From Brachionus manjavacas (lineage: Eukaryota; Rotifera; Eurotatoria; Ploima; Brachionidae): a stretch of DNA of 64,000 nucleotides. A model generated the notes under the pieces. The model was not told the DNA's origin. It worked only from the letters and a program-made list of their open reading frames with translations, and searched no databases. Made by a program: the position numbers and the translations under genes. Every line of letters begins with the position of its first letter. The first letter of the stretch is position 1. The stretch spans positions 4,216,001 through 4,280,000 of the forward strand of contig JAHQIY010000006.1 in assembly GCA_019054805.1 (NCBI GenBank). Direction: 5' to 3'. This document shows positions 22,790 through 34,800 of this stretch, piece by piece.

Positions 22790-25700
22790 TTAAAAAAAGG
22801 ATAAATTTAGTCCAATTGTTACACCGTTTGGGCCTTCTTTACAATATGCTTGCGAATTTTTATCGATTGGGATATCTATTTTAAAAAATTGTTGATGGCC
22901 CAATTGAGTAGATGTTATTTTGGGCAGTAAAAATTTCAAAAGTCTATCTGTTTCTTGAACACTCAGCTTACTAGAGTCAACATTCAATTGGTAATCGGGA
23001 TTTTTATTTGATAAAATTGGTTGATATCCTTGAACTGGGGACGATTCTTCAGATTCTTTTTTTTCAGCATAATTAAAAGTAGAACCAGAAAATACACCAC
23101 CTTGTGAAACTTGAGCTTGATCTTTTGATGCTCCATTTTGAAAAGCTTCATTGTTACCATAAACTGATGGTGTATGGTATGCTGATACGTCATTCATTAT
23201 GCTATTTTGCTCATTATTTTCAAAAGCAACTTTTTCTTGTGGAACAAAATTAGAGCCTTCATAACCAGAACTTTTTTCTGTTCCCTGAATATCAAAGTCT
23301 TGCTTTGACTTTTGATCAGTAATTGCTTGATTTAATGAACCATCAGAAATATCTCCAGCGGAATATTTTTCTCTTTGACCATCAATAGAATATGAACCAG
23401 ATATTAAATCAAGAATGTTAACTGAATTTTCAGTTGTTTTAACAGGTTTAAATTGAGATGAATTCGGTTCATTATTTGAATATTTTTCTGACTTATGATG
23501 ATCATGGCTACCAATTTGATTATTAGGTTCTTGTCCATTATTTGTTTGATAGTTTGAATTTGAAACTGAATTTCGATTTAATTTTGAATAATCGCTTTCA
23601 TAGCTATTTGCTTGATTCCCTATATCGGGATAAATTGGGGAGATTTTAATCTTCTGGTATGAATTGAACATGGGTTTATTCTTTGCATTTGAAATTACAT
23701 TTTTTATATATTCGATCGGATTCTCAGAATAAGGAGTAAGAATTCGAGAATCAGTTAAAGTTTGATTATTGTCAATTTTATTCTTAACAAAAGCTTCGTA
23801 AATATTTTGAATTGAATGGTCATAACCACCAGCTGAAGGATTTGAATTCGAAAAAGTCTTTTTAATAGTATCAAAGACTGAATTAACATCAGTATTAGGT
23901 GAATTATTAGAAGAGGAATGATCGCTGGATTTTAAAAAGGAATCATAAACAGAAATAAAATCTTTAGAGGAAAATTTTGTACCACCCATTTCATTAAGAA
24001 ATGAATATTTTATCGCCTCAATTTTATTCATTAGTTCTGGTGAAAGTTTAGAGTAGTCATTGACCAATTCAGTGGATTTTTGAACTGAATAAATGGATCC
24101 CTTAGGAGCCTCAGATACAAAAACACTCCCAGGAAATTGAAAGACATGTGAAGGATGTGTTTTGTAACCAGATAAGCCTCCTGCTTCTTGATTTCCGTAG
24201 ACCTGCTGTGCTTGGTAACCGGATAATCCATCGTTCATTGAACCTTTATGGCCATCAAAATTTCCAGCAGAACCGGAGGCGACACCACTTTCTTTTCCAC
24301 CAAAACCAGAAACAACACCAGTTGCTTGGCCTCCTTGGGAAGCATATGCTTGACCTTTGGGGGATTCGTAACCAGATAAGCCTCCTGCTTCTTGATTTCC
24401 GTAGACCTGCTGTGCTTGGTAACCGGATAATCCATCGTTCATTGAACCTTTTTGACCATCAAAATTTCCAGCTGAACCGGAGGCGACACCACTTACTTTT
24501 CCACCAAAACCAGAAACAACACCAGTTGCTTGGCCTCCTTGGGAAGCATATGCTTGACCTTTGGGGGATTCGTAACCAGATAAGCCTCCTGCTTCTTGAT
24601 TTCCGTAGACCTGCTGTGCTTGGTAACCGGATAATCCATCGTTCATTGAACCTTTATGACCATCAAAATTTACAGCAGAACCGGAGGCGACACCACTTTC
24701 TTTTCCACCAAAACCAGATACAACACCAGTTGCTTGGCCTCCTTGGGAAGCATATGCTTGACCTTTGGGGGATTCGTAACCAGATAAGCCTCCAGCTTCT
24801 TGATTTCCGTAGACCTGCTGTGCTTGGTAACCGGATAATCCATCGTTCATTGAACCTTTTTGACCATCAAAATTTCCAGCTGAACCGGAGGCGACACCAC
24901 TTACTTTTCCACCAAAACCAGAAACAACACCAGTTGCTTGGCCTCCTTGGGAAGCATATGCTTGACCTTTGGGGGATTCGTAACCAGATAAGCCTCCTGC
25001 TTCTTGATTTCCGTAGACCTGCTGTGCTTGGTAACCGGATAATCCATCGTTCATTGAACCTTTTTGACCATCAAAATTTCCAGCTGAACCGGAGGCGACA
25101 CCACTTACTTTTCCACCAAAACCAGAAACAACACCAGTTGCTTGGCCTCCTTGGGAAGCATATGCTTTACCTTTGGGGGATTCGTTACCAGATAAGCCTC
25201 CAGCTTCTTGATTTCCGTAGACCTGCTGTGCTTGGTAACCGGATAATCCATCGTTCATTGAATCTTTATGACCATCAAAATTTCCAGCTGAACCGGAAGC
25301 GACACCACTTACTTTTCCACCAAAACCAGAAACAACACCAGTTGCTTGGCCTCCTTGGGAAGCATATGCTTGACCTTTGGGGGATTCGTAACCAGATAAG
25401 CCTCCTGCTTCTTGATTTCCGTAGACCTGCTGTGCTTGGTAACCGGATAATCCATCGTTCATTGAACCTTTATGACCATCAAAATTTACAGCAGAACCGG
25501 AGGCGACACCACTTTCTTTTCCACCAAAACCAGATACAACACCAGTTGCTTGGCCTCCTTGGGAAGCATATGCTTGACCTTTGGGGGATTCGTAACCAGA
25601 TAAGCCTCCTGCTTCTTGATTTCCGTAGACCTGCTGTGCTTGGTAACCGGATAATCCATCGTTCATTGAACCTTTTTGACCATCAAAATTTCCAGCTGAA

Positions 25701-28168
25701 CCGGAGGCGACACCACTTACTTTTCCACCAAAACCAGAAACAACACCAGTTGCTTGGCCTCCTTGGGAAGCATATGCTTTACCTTTGGGGATTCGTTACC
25801 AGATAAGCCTCCAGCTTCTTGATTTCCGTAGACCTGCTGTGCTTGGTAACCGGATAATCCATCGTTCATTGAACCTTTATGACCATCAAAATTTACAGCA
25901 GAACCGGAGGCGACACCACTTTCTTTTCCACCAAAACCAGATACAACACCAGTTGCTTGGCCTCCTTGGGAAGCATATGCTTGACCTTTGGGGGATTCGT
26001 AACCAGATAAGCCTCCTGCTTCTTGATTTCCGTAGACCTGCTGTGCTTGGTAACCGGATAATCCATCGTTCATTGAACCTTTATGACCATCAAAATTTAC
26101 AGCAGAACCGGAGGCGACACCACTTTCTTTTCCACCAAAACCAGATACAACACCAGTTGCTTGGCCTCCTTGGGAAGCATATGCTTGACCTTTGGGGGAT
26201 TCGTAACCAGATAAGCCTCCTGCTTCTTGATTTCCGTAGACCTGCTGTGCTTGGTAACCGGATAATCCATCGTTCATTGAACCTTTATGACCATCAAAAT
26301 TTACAGCAGAACCGGAGGCGACACCACTTTCTTTTCCACCAAAACCAGATACAACACCAGTTGCTTGGCCTCCTTGGGAAGCATATGCTTGACCTTTGGG
26401 GGATTCGTAACCAGATAAGCCTCCAGCTTCTTGATTTCCGTAGACCTGCTGTGCTTGGTAACCGGATAATCCATCGTTCATTGAATCTTTATGACCATCA
26501 AAATTTCCAGCTGAACCGGAAGCGACACCACTTACTTTTCCACCAAAACCAGAAACAACACCAGTTGCTTGGCCTCCTTGGGAAGCATATGCTTTACCTT
26601 TGGGGGATTCGTTACCAGATAAGCCTCCAGCTTCTTGATTTCCGTAGACCTGCTGTGCTTGGTAACCGGATAATCCATCGTTCATTGAACCTTTATGACC
26701 ATCAAAATTTACAGCAGAACCGGAGGCGACACCACTTTCTTTTCCACCAAAACCAGATACAACACCAGTTGCTTGGCCTCCTTGGGAAGCATATGCTTGA
26801 CCTTTGGGGGATTCGTAACCAGATAAGCCTCCTGCTTCTTGATTTCCGTAGACCTGCTGTGCTTGGTAACCGGATAATCCATCGTTCATTGAACCTTTAT
26901 GACCATCAAAATTTACAGCAGAACCGGAGGCGACACCACTTTCTTTTCCACCAAAACCAGATACAACACCAGTTGCTTGGCCTCCTTGGGAAGCATATGC
27001 TTGACCTTTGGGGGATTCGTAACCAGATAAGCCTCCTGCTTCTTGATTTCCGTAGACCTGCTGTGCTTGGTAACCGGATAATCCATCGTTCATTGAACCT
27101 TTATGACCATCAAAATTTACAGCAGAACCGGAGGCGACACCACTTTCTTTTCCACCAAAACCAGATACAACACCAGTTGCTTGGCCTCCTTGGGAAGCAT
27201 ATGCTTGACCTTTGGGGGATTCGTAACCAGATAAGCCTCCTGCTTCTTGATTTCCGTAGACCTGCTGTGCTTGGTAACCGGATAATCCATCGTTCATTGA
27301 ACCTTTTTGATTATCAAAATTTCCAGCTGAACCGGAAGCGACACCACTTACTTTTCCACCAAAACCAGAAACAACACCAGTTGCTTGGCCTCTTTGGGAA
27401 GCATATGCTTGACCTTTGGGGTATTCGTAACCAGATAAGCCTCCTGCTTCTTGATTTCCGTACCCGGATAATACATTTTTGAATTGATTTTTATATCCTT
27501 TTGATTGATTTCCATCTTCATTTTCGCTTTTTTTTCTTTTTTTTGATATCTCTACAGGATTACCTTTTTTATAATAATCATAATTTCTTGTGTTATAATC
27601 CCAGTCACTTTTTAAAAATATTTATACTTTGATTTATTCATTTTAATTATTTCTTTACCATGTTATTATATTTTCATTCCATTTTGTACCTGGTGCACAT
27701 TTCATCAAATATGGTATATTTGCTGTGCACTCTATAAAATAATTTGGTGCAATGCTTTTATCGGCGCTTGCGTATTGCCTTCTTTTAACGCAGGGATTTT
27801 CAAAATTTTCTAGACATGTTAGTCCATAGGTTCCATCATTACACCGACAAAATGTTTCAGTTATTGTGTCATCTTCCCAAATTGGTTCTGGTGTACCAGA
27901 TATACAATTATTAGCTAGTCTTGCCTTTAGCATTTTTTTCATTTCCTTTTTTTTCTTTAGATCTTTAATTTTTAAGTTGAAGTTTTCTTAAAAGAAATTC
28001 TATTTTTACCTTTAATTCCTTTTACACTTAAAACTACATTCTCGCTTTCAATAACGCTGATACAAGTTATCATTATTAGGTAAAATAAAGGTATCTTTAT
28101 TTTAAATGCCTTTTGCTTTTAATGAATTTATTTTTTATCAATTATTTTTATTTTTAAAGTCTTACCAT
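22790..28168 (-). CDS. Giant secreted Gly/Ser-rich repeat protein with EGF-like/ChtBD2 module (cluster gene C; one-base frameshift)
   Basis: Four exons: 28166-28168 (ATG only, donor GTAAGA), 28010-28094 (signal peptide, MIPLFYLIMITCISVIES after joining), 27659-27962 (cysteine module) and 22790-27607. The module (TETFCRCNDGTYGLTC ... then CDW completed across the last junction) matches genes A and B. About 15 full and two partial copies of a 68-residue repeat follow (core MNDGLSGYQAQQVYGNQEAG ... YASQGGQATGVVSG). The C-terminal about 520 residues are mostly non-repetitive and end VTIGLNLSFF. In the repeat at about 25788-25792 the G-run is GGGG where all other copies have GGGGG. Restoring that base would make the total 5,211 nt, or 1,736 codons plus stop, so an assembly slip is likely. 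If it is real, the protein ends just after the eighth full repeat. Function is unknown. Confidence 0.8.
24165..27470 (-). repeat. 204-bp coding tandem repeat, about 16 copies with higher-order order
   Basis: Each unit encodes 68 residues. Variants are E/AV/HKGS, V/AG/QKGS and V/AG/HKDS, with YESPKGQ or NESPKGK. Near the N-terminal side the order runs three E-type units then one NES/V-type unit, and this four-unit block occurs twice. Confidence 0.92.
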
Positions 28169-29507
28169 TTTGTTTTCGGCTTTTAGAATTTTTTGTTTCT
28201 TCGTTTGTTAGACTGATAAGTATGATCAAATTTTTTTTAACTCAAAAAAATTAATTTTTTATTTGAATCAATTTTATAAGAATACATTGTAAGCTTTCTT
28301 TAAAAGCATGCACTGGGTTTCTTTTCATTTTTTTCATTCAAAAAATTTTAATCTTTAGCTTATTCATTTTTCATTTCAAGAAACTTAACAATAAGTAGTC
28401 CCTCGATTTGTTATTTTATTTTTATTTAATTTAAAATTTATCTTTTAGTTTAAAAAAAAATTAAATTATAATTTAACTGATATCCATTATAAGTTTCTGT
28501 CTATAAAAATAAATAATAATTAAGCTTTTAAACAAGGAAACGCTTTGAAAACAAAATGTAATAGTTCAATGAATAGTCTCATTCATCAAAACACAACTTT
28601 TGAGCATGCAACAAGCACCATCTAGCTTATGAAAAAGCATTCTTAGTCACGAACATTCAGGACCACATGCTACAAATATATATTCTAACCCTTCGGTCTG
28701 CATTAAATCCAATTTAGACGCTGGATCAAATTCATTGTTCAAAAAACAATTTAAAATTTTAAGATAAATTTAATGCGAATACTAAATTCCTAAAGTTATT
28801 GCAAGTTTTTCAAAATTGTTTGTCAATTGATGCTCTAGGGAAACAGATATACAATTTTAAAAAGTGTATTAACTTCAATTAAATTTCTGGTACCCACAGA
28901 GGAAAAGCTTATGCTTTTTTGTTAAATTTATTTTGTTCAGGATGTTTCCGTCTTTGTTTTTAAAAATATTTTTGTTTGTGATAAAAAAATTTTAAAATTT
29001 TGGTTATTTTTTTATTTTTGAAAAATAATTATACAAGCGTAGCTTTTTTGTTTTATGAATAGTAAACTTATGTCATCAATTCAAATTTGAAATTTATCAT
29101 TTTTGCATTATCCTCAGTTGTATAATATAAGATAAAATTTTAAATTAAAAGAAAAATCGAATTCAAGAGATAAAAATTAATGAACGAAAAAATTTATTAA
29201 AACAAGATTTTTTTTTTTTTTTTTATTTACATTTTTTTTTAAATGATAATTCTATTTTTAACTATTTATTGACCATATTTTACAGTAAGAATTCGAATTT
29301 TTTGCATCTTTTAATTAATCGTTTTTTGCCAAAAATAAAGTAAATTTTATTTTGCATGCAAATACGAAACCTGCTTTTGTATTGCATATATATTGCTCTC
29401 GAACTAAAAATAATCTGTTTAATCCACCAAATTTAAATTTTTTTTTTGTACTTTATTATTGCAAGTATTTGCTGGGGCTGAGTTAAGATCTAACAAATTT
29501 GTTTTCA

Positions 29508-30665
29508 TCTTAATAATTTTACATTCAAACAATCTACAGTTTTAGTCTGTATTTTAAAGTACAGATTAATTTGTTTAAGCAAGAAAAAAAATTTCAAAGC
29601 TGGTGTTAAACAGCATCAAAACTTGACCTTGAAACATTCAAAACTACAAATCTTCGAAAGTATAACTTAGGTCAGTAATTGTCTGAATTGAACTTTTATA
29701 TTTTTATTTGTTCATCTTCAAATATTCAACTTTTTAATTATTTTTCAATAATTGAATTAAATAATTAAATTTTTTTTCTAGTTTTATCAAAAATTTATTT
29801 ATAAAATAATAGAATAAAAATTTCCTGGTCTCTAAACCAAATGCGCGCTTCGGATTTTTTTAAGTGGTTTTGAATTTAAAAAAAATTAATATTGAAAAGT
29901 TGAGAAAGTTTATTTTTAACAATGGAAATATACAAATTGTTCATGAAAGAATATCTCATTCGCATGTAACTTTAAAAAGCCAAAACTTTAACTTTAAAAA
30001 TTAATTGAAATGAAGATAAGCCTATAAACTTGCGATTTTTCATTTTTTATAAGATGCATTTTAAAAAATTCCTAGTATGCACTATGAAGCGCTTTCTTTA
30101 GATTGTTTTAATGAGACTCTCTTAAATTTTTATTTAAAATTAAATAGTTTTTTTTATTTAAGTTAATACATGTGATTGTTATAAACAGACACGACCATGG
30201 CAATTTGAATTTTCTACCGGCTAAAAAATTTTCTGAAAAATATCATAAATTTGAAATTTGAGGAGTTATTTTACTTTTTCTCTAAAAAATCAAAACGAAA
30301 TTCGATCAAAAATCTAATCATTATTTTTAGTAAAGAAAAAAATTAAAATATCTTAAAAATTAAAATCACATTATAAAAATTAAAATGTGATTTTTCTTCG
30401 ACAATATTATTAATTAAGACGCTTTTATGTTCTTGGATAATTTCCATTATTTTCTTTTTAAATTTTAGAAATAACTTCTACGCTTGAAATCCTTTCTCTT
30501 TATTCTTTTGATTCCTTAACTTTCTTTGATAGTAATCGAAGAAAAGGAAAAGAGCAAGAGTTGTGGAAAAAGAAAGGCAAAAAAAAATTAACAGATTAGT
30601 TTTAGTCTGTACTTTAATACAGACTAAATCTGTAGATCCTATGAATGTAAAATTATCCAAGAGTT
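29508..30665. repeat. Pair of about 70-bp inverted repeats flanking 1.0 kb
   Basis: The left copy includes AATTTTACATTC, then ATCTACAG, TTTAGTCTGTATT and AAGTACAGA. The right copy carries the same series on the opposite strand. Arms diverge by small indels. They may be ends of a non-autonomous transposon or two inserted copies of one short element. Confidence 0.5.
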
Positions 30666-31763
30666 AACAAAGATCAAAACAATTCTGATAATTTAAGCCT
30701 AAGAATATTATATATCTCACAAATATATGATATTAAAAATTTTAAAAATTTAAGAGAATAAAGATTTTTTCTAACTGCATCTATTTAAAAATCTTGACGC
30801 TTAAAAAAGTTTCGAGCAGTAAACTATTGAGGAATTTGGTCCAAGAGGAAATTTATGCCATATTTCGCTAGGCTTGCTTAAAAATCCATTACTGAAGTGT
30901 TTACATTTATTCTTAATTCAATTTATCTTATTAATTTCATGTATTTGGTTTTTGAATTAGATTCGGATTTCATCTATACAGGTATTTTCTAAATTTTTAA
31001 AAAATTCGAATAATTTCTTTGAAAAAGTAACTTTTTCCACTTCTAAAAAAGACAAGCTTTATTTTTTTTTAAAGTTTAGTCCAAAATTTCCACTAATATT
31101 TGGGTGAAATGAATTTAGAAAATCTTGAGAACTCGGTTTACCTAAAGTTAATATTTTTAACACAGATGTGGATTTCTAGATTAGAAGCATTCGATCACAT
31201 CGAACTAAATTGTCAATTTATTGCTACCTCCATATCTCATATTTAATTATTTTAGATAAAATTTGGTATATCCTCATTGAGAGATACTCAAAGTTGAAAA
31301 TTAAATGGTAGATTTGGTCATTCGGAGCCCTTTACTACTGCAAAGCTAAATCTCGAATTATTTCTTTTTTATTAAAAAAAAACTCAAAATGAATATTTGA
31401 CTGTTTTGTTTTTTAATCACACTCTTTGTGGCATGAAAATCAAACCAAGTGAAGATGGATAGTAAGTAGTTTCTCAAATGATTAAGCTGAAATTAACATC
31501 AATTCAATTTAATTTATTCCTAGCTCAAAGATCTTAATCTCAAAAGATTTTCGCATCGAGAAAATACTCTTTAAGACGATTCGAATAAATTTCAAGTAAT
31601 CTCTTTTCAAAATAGCAAAAATTTAAAAGCTTTAAAAATTTTATATTTCAGTCTGTGATGCAATTTTATGAATTTTTGAAAAATAAGGTTATAAATGTCT
31701 GACTGTCTAGTCAAGATAAAAAAATTAAAAGCTTCAAGAAAGCTTTATTCAAAGCTGACAACT

Positions 31764-31776
31764 GAGCGTATAAAAA
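31764..31776 (+). promoter_or_regulatory. TATA box of cluster gene D
   Basis: GAGCGTATAAAAA lies about 55 nt before the ATG at 31825-31827. It shares the AGCGTATA core with the gene B promoter. Confidence 0.55.
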
Positions 31777-31824
31777 CACTTAATTTCAAATCAAAGAATA
31801 AGTTGACGTATTTTTGATTAAAAA

Positions 31825-34800
31825 ATGGTAAGCTTATAAATTTCGATTTAGATAGATCTAAATATCTTTTATTTTTTTAAGTATTTTCGAGTATTTTTAA
31901 TTTTGATGACTATAGAGTTAGTCTGCTCATATCCTTACAGAACTATAAATGATGTTGAATATAACAGGAGATATATTCCTAAATTATTAAATGCCAAAGA
32001 TGAAAACAGTATTTTAACACAGCCTCAAATCTTTGAAAATGATTTAGGTTACGATTCATCAAGACAAACATCTGAAAAACCTGCAAAATATTCAGCTCAA
32101 CAATTATTTGATCAAAATCAACAGTATTTGTTTATGAATGATTATAACAAAGCTTTAACAAAAGAACAAACTTTCGGCTCTAATTTAATCAAGCCACAAG
32201 CTCAACAGCACTTCTCGTATGATATGGATTTGAACAGAGATGTCGACGAAAGACAATATCATGGTTATGAATCTTTTAAAAATCCATCTCAGCTAAAATC
32301 AGATGAAGGAAATCACAAGAGTGATCAGTCTCAAAGACAACCATCTGATCTTGTTTCATTTAGATACCCTACCAGGAATGAGTTTTATGGGAATGATGAC
32401 AAAAAAGCTTTAAATAATCAATATTTAGAACAGGCTCAGCAGAGATCATTTGATAATAGTCCATCACAGACACAATCGATCCCTGAACAGTATTTTAGGT
32501 ACAACACACAGCAAAAATTTACTGATTCAAATTCATTGAAACAACAAGCTCAGCAGCAGCAAATTAATGATATGGATTTAAACAGAGATGTCGCCGAAAG
32601 ACAACATCATGGTTATAAATCATTCAGCTTAAATCCATCTGAGCTTAAATTAGTTGAAAATAATCACAAGAATGATCAGTCTCAAAGACAGTTATTAGAA
32701 GAATCATTTAAGCATACCGTCCCAAAGGAAGCGTTAAATATGAATTTAAACATACTTCAAGATCCTAGACAGCACTACGGTAGCAGCTCAATTCATCCGA
32801 ATTTAGTTGAATCTCAGAAACAATTTTTACCACAAGAATCTTTTGGATTCTCCAGTCTAGATCATAAAATGGATCCGAGTTTGGTCCAAAATGACCAAAA
32901 ACAATTAAATATTGAGTCATCTGGTAACCAAGTCCAACAAGAATCAAATCAACAAGTCCCACATGAATCCTATAAATATCAAACTAAAATGTATCCTGAA
33001 TCATCCTGGTATTCTGCTCAACAAATGATAGATAGAATGAAAAAGTCAAAGATAAATAAATCATCACAAAGTTCTGTTAAATCAAAAAATAATGATATGA
33101 ATGTTGTTTCTGAACAAAAAAAAATTGACAATTCATTTTCTGAGAATAAAAAGAAGTATCCATCTATTAGTGAATCCTTTATTAGTCCAGCATATATGCA
33201 ATTAGACTCTTTGGATTTGTTTGATTCATTAGCTCAGCAAAATTCAAATATTTTTTCATCTAAACCAGAAAAAACTATTAATAAAAGTAAAAAATTATGA
33301 ACAATTAAATCAGACCATAAATATTTTAAATTAAGTTCAACAACCACAGCATAGTCCTGTTCAACACCCTTCAAACCCTACACAAGTGAAACAACAGCAG
33401 AATCTTGTTCCAGTTCAACAACAGCCTCAGCATAGTCCTGTTCAACACCCTTCAAACCCTACACAAGTGAAACAACAGCAGAATCTTGTTCTAGTTCAAC
33501 AACAGCCTCAGCAAAGTCATGTTCAACATCAACCAGAGCATAGTTCTGTTCAACAACAGCAGAATCTTGTTCCAGTTCAACAACAGCCTCAGCAAAGTCA
33601 TGTTCAACATCAACCAGAGCATAGTCCTGTTCAACAACAATCTCAGCATAGTTCTGTTCAACACCCTTCATACCCTACACAAGGAAAACAACAGCAGAAT
33701 ACTGTTCCAGTTCAACAACAAGCAGAGCATAGTTCTATTCAACAACCTCAGCAAAGTCCTGTTCAACAACAATCTCAGCAATCTTCAATTCACCAACAAC
33801 CAGAGCATAATCTTGTTCATCAACAACCTCAGCATTATCCTGTTCAATATCCTTCATACCCTACACAAGGAAAACAACAGCAGAATCTTGTTCCAGTTCA
33901 ACAACAGCCTCAGCATAGTTCTGTACACCAACAGCCAGAGCATAATCTTGTTCATCAACAACCTCAGCATTATCCTGTTCAATATCCTTCATACCCTACA
34001 CAAGGAAAACAACAGCAGAATCTTGTTCCAGTTCAACAACAGCCTCAGCAAAGTTCTATTCAACGACCTCAGCATAGTTCTGTACACCAACAGCCAGAGC
34101 ATAATCTTGTTCATCAACAACCTCAGCATTTTCCTGTTCAACACCCTTCAAACCCTACACAAGTGAAACAACAGCAGAATCTTGTTCTAGTTCAACAACA
34201 GCCTCAGCAAAGTCATGTTCAACATCAACCAGAGCATAGTTCTGTTCAACAACAGCAGAATCTTGTTCCAGTTCAACAACAGCCTCAGCAAAGTCATGTT
34301 CAACATCAACCAGAGCATAGTCCTGTTCAACAACAATCTCAGCATAGTTCTGTTCAACACCCTTCATACCCTACACAAGGAAAACAACAGCAGAATACTG
34401 TTCCAGTTCAACAACAAGCAGAGCATAGTTCTATTCAACAACCTCAGCAAAGTCCTGTTCAACAACAATCTCAGCATTATCCTGTTCAATATCCTTCATA
34501 CCCTACACAAGAAAAACAACAGCAGAATCTTGTTCCAGTTCAACAACAGCCTCAGCAAAGTTCTGTTAAACAACAATCTCAGCAATCTTCAATTCACCAA
34601 CAACCAGAGCATAATCTTGTTCATCAACAACCTCAGCATTATCCTGTTCAATATCCTTCATACCCTACACAAGTGAAACAACAGCAGAATCTTGTTCTAG
34701 TTCAACAACAGCCTCAGCAAAGTCATGTTCAACATCAACCAGAGCATAGTTCTGTTCAACAACAGCAGAATCTTGTTCCAGTTCAACAACAGCCTCAGCA

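Larger units (their letters stand above)
28169..31824. other. Intergenic region between divergent cluster genes C and D
   Basis: About 3.7 kb of AT-rich DNA. A possible TATA box for gene C (TTATAAAAT on the minus strand, about 28270-28278) lies upstream of its ATG. A pair of related inverted segments at about 29508-29580 and 30581-30660 is listed separately. The 60-codon frame at 30478-30660 lies over one of these and starts at TTG, so it is not called. Confidence 0.45.

Noticed and set aside
24165..27470. CRISPR-like array appearance
   Set aside because: Units are 204 bp contiguous coding repeats without spacers, in a eukaryotic context.
24148..27482. Plus-strand frames of more than 550 codons over gene C
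   Set aside because: Antisense shadows of the 204-bp repeat. The minus frame joins exactly to the upstream cysteine-module exon.
30478..30660. 60-codon minus-strand frame with hydrophobic segment
   Set aside because: Begins at TTG, has no ATG, and overlaps one of the inverted repeat segments.
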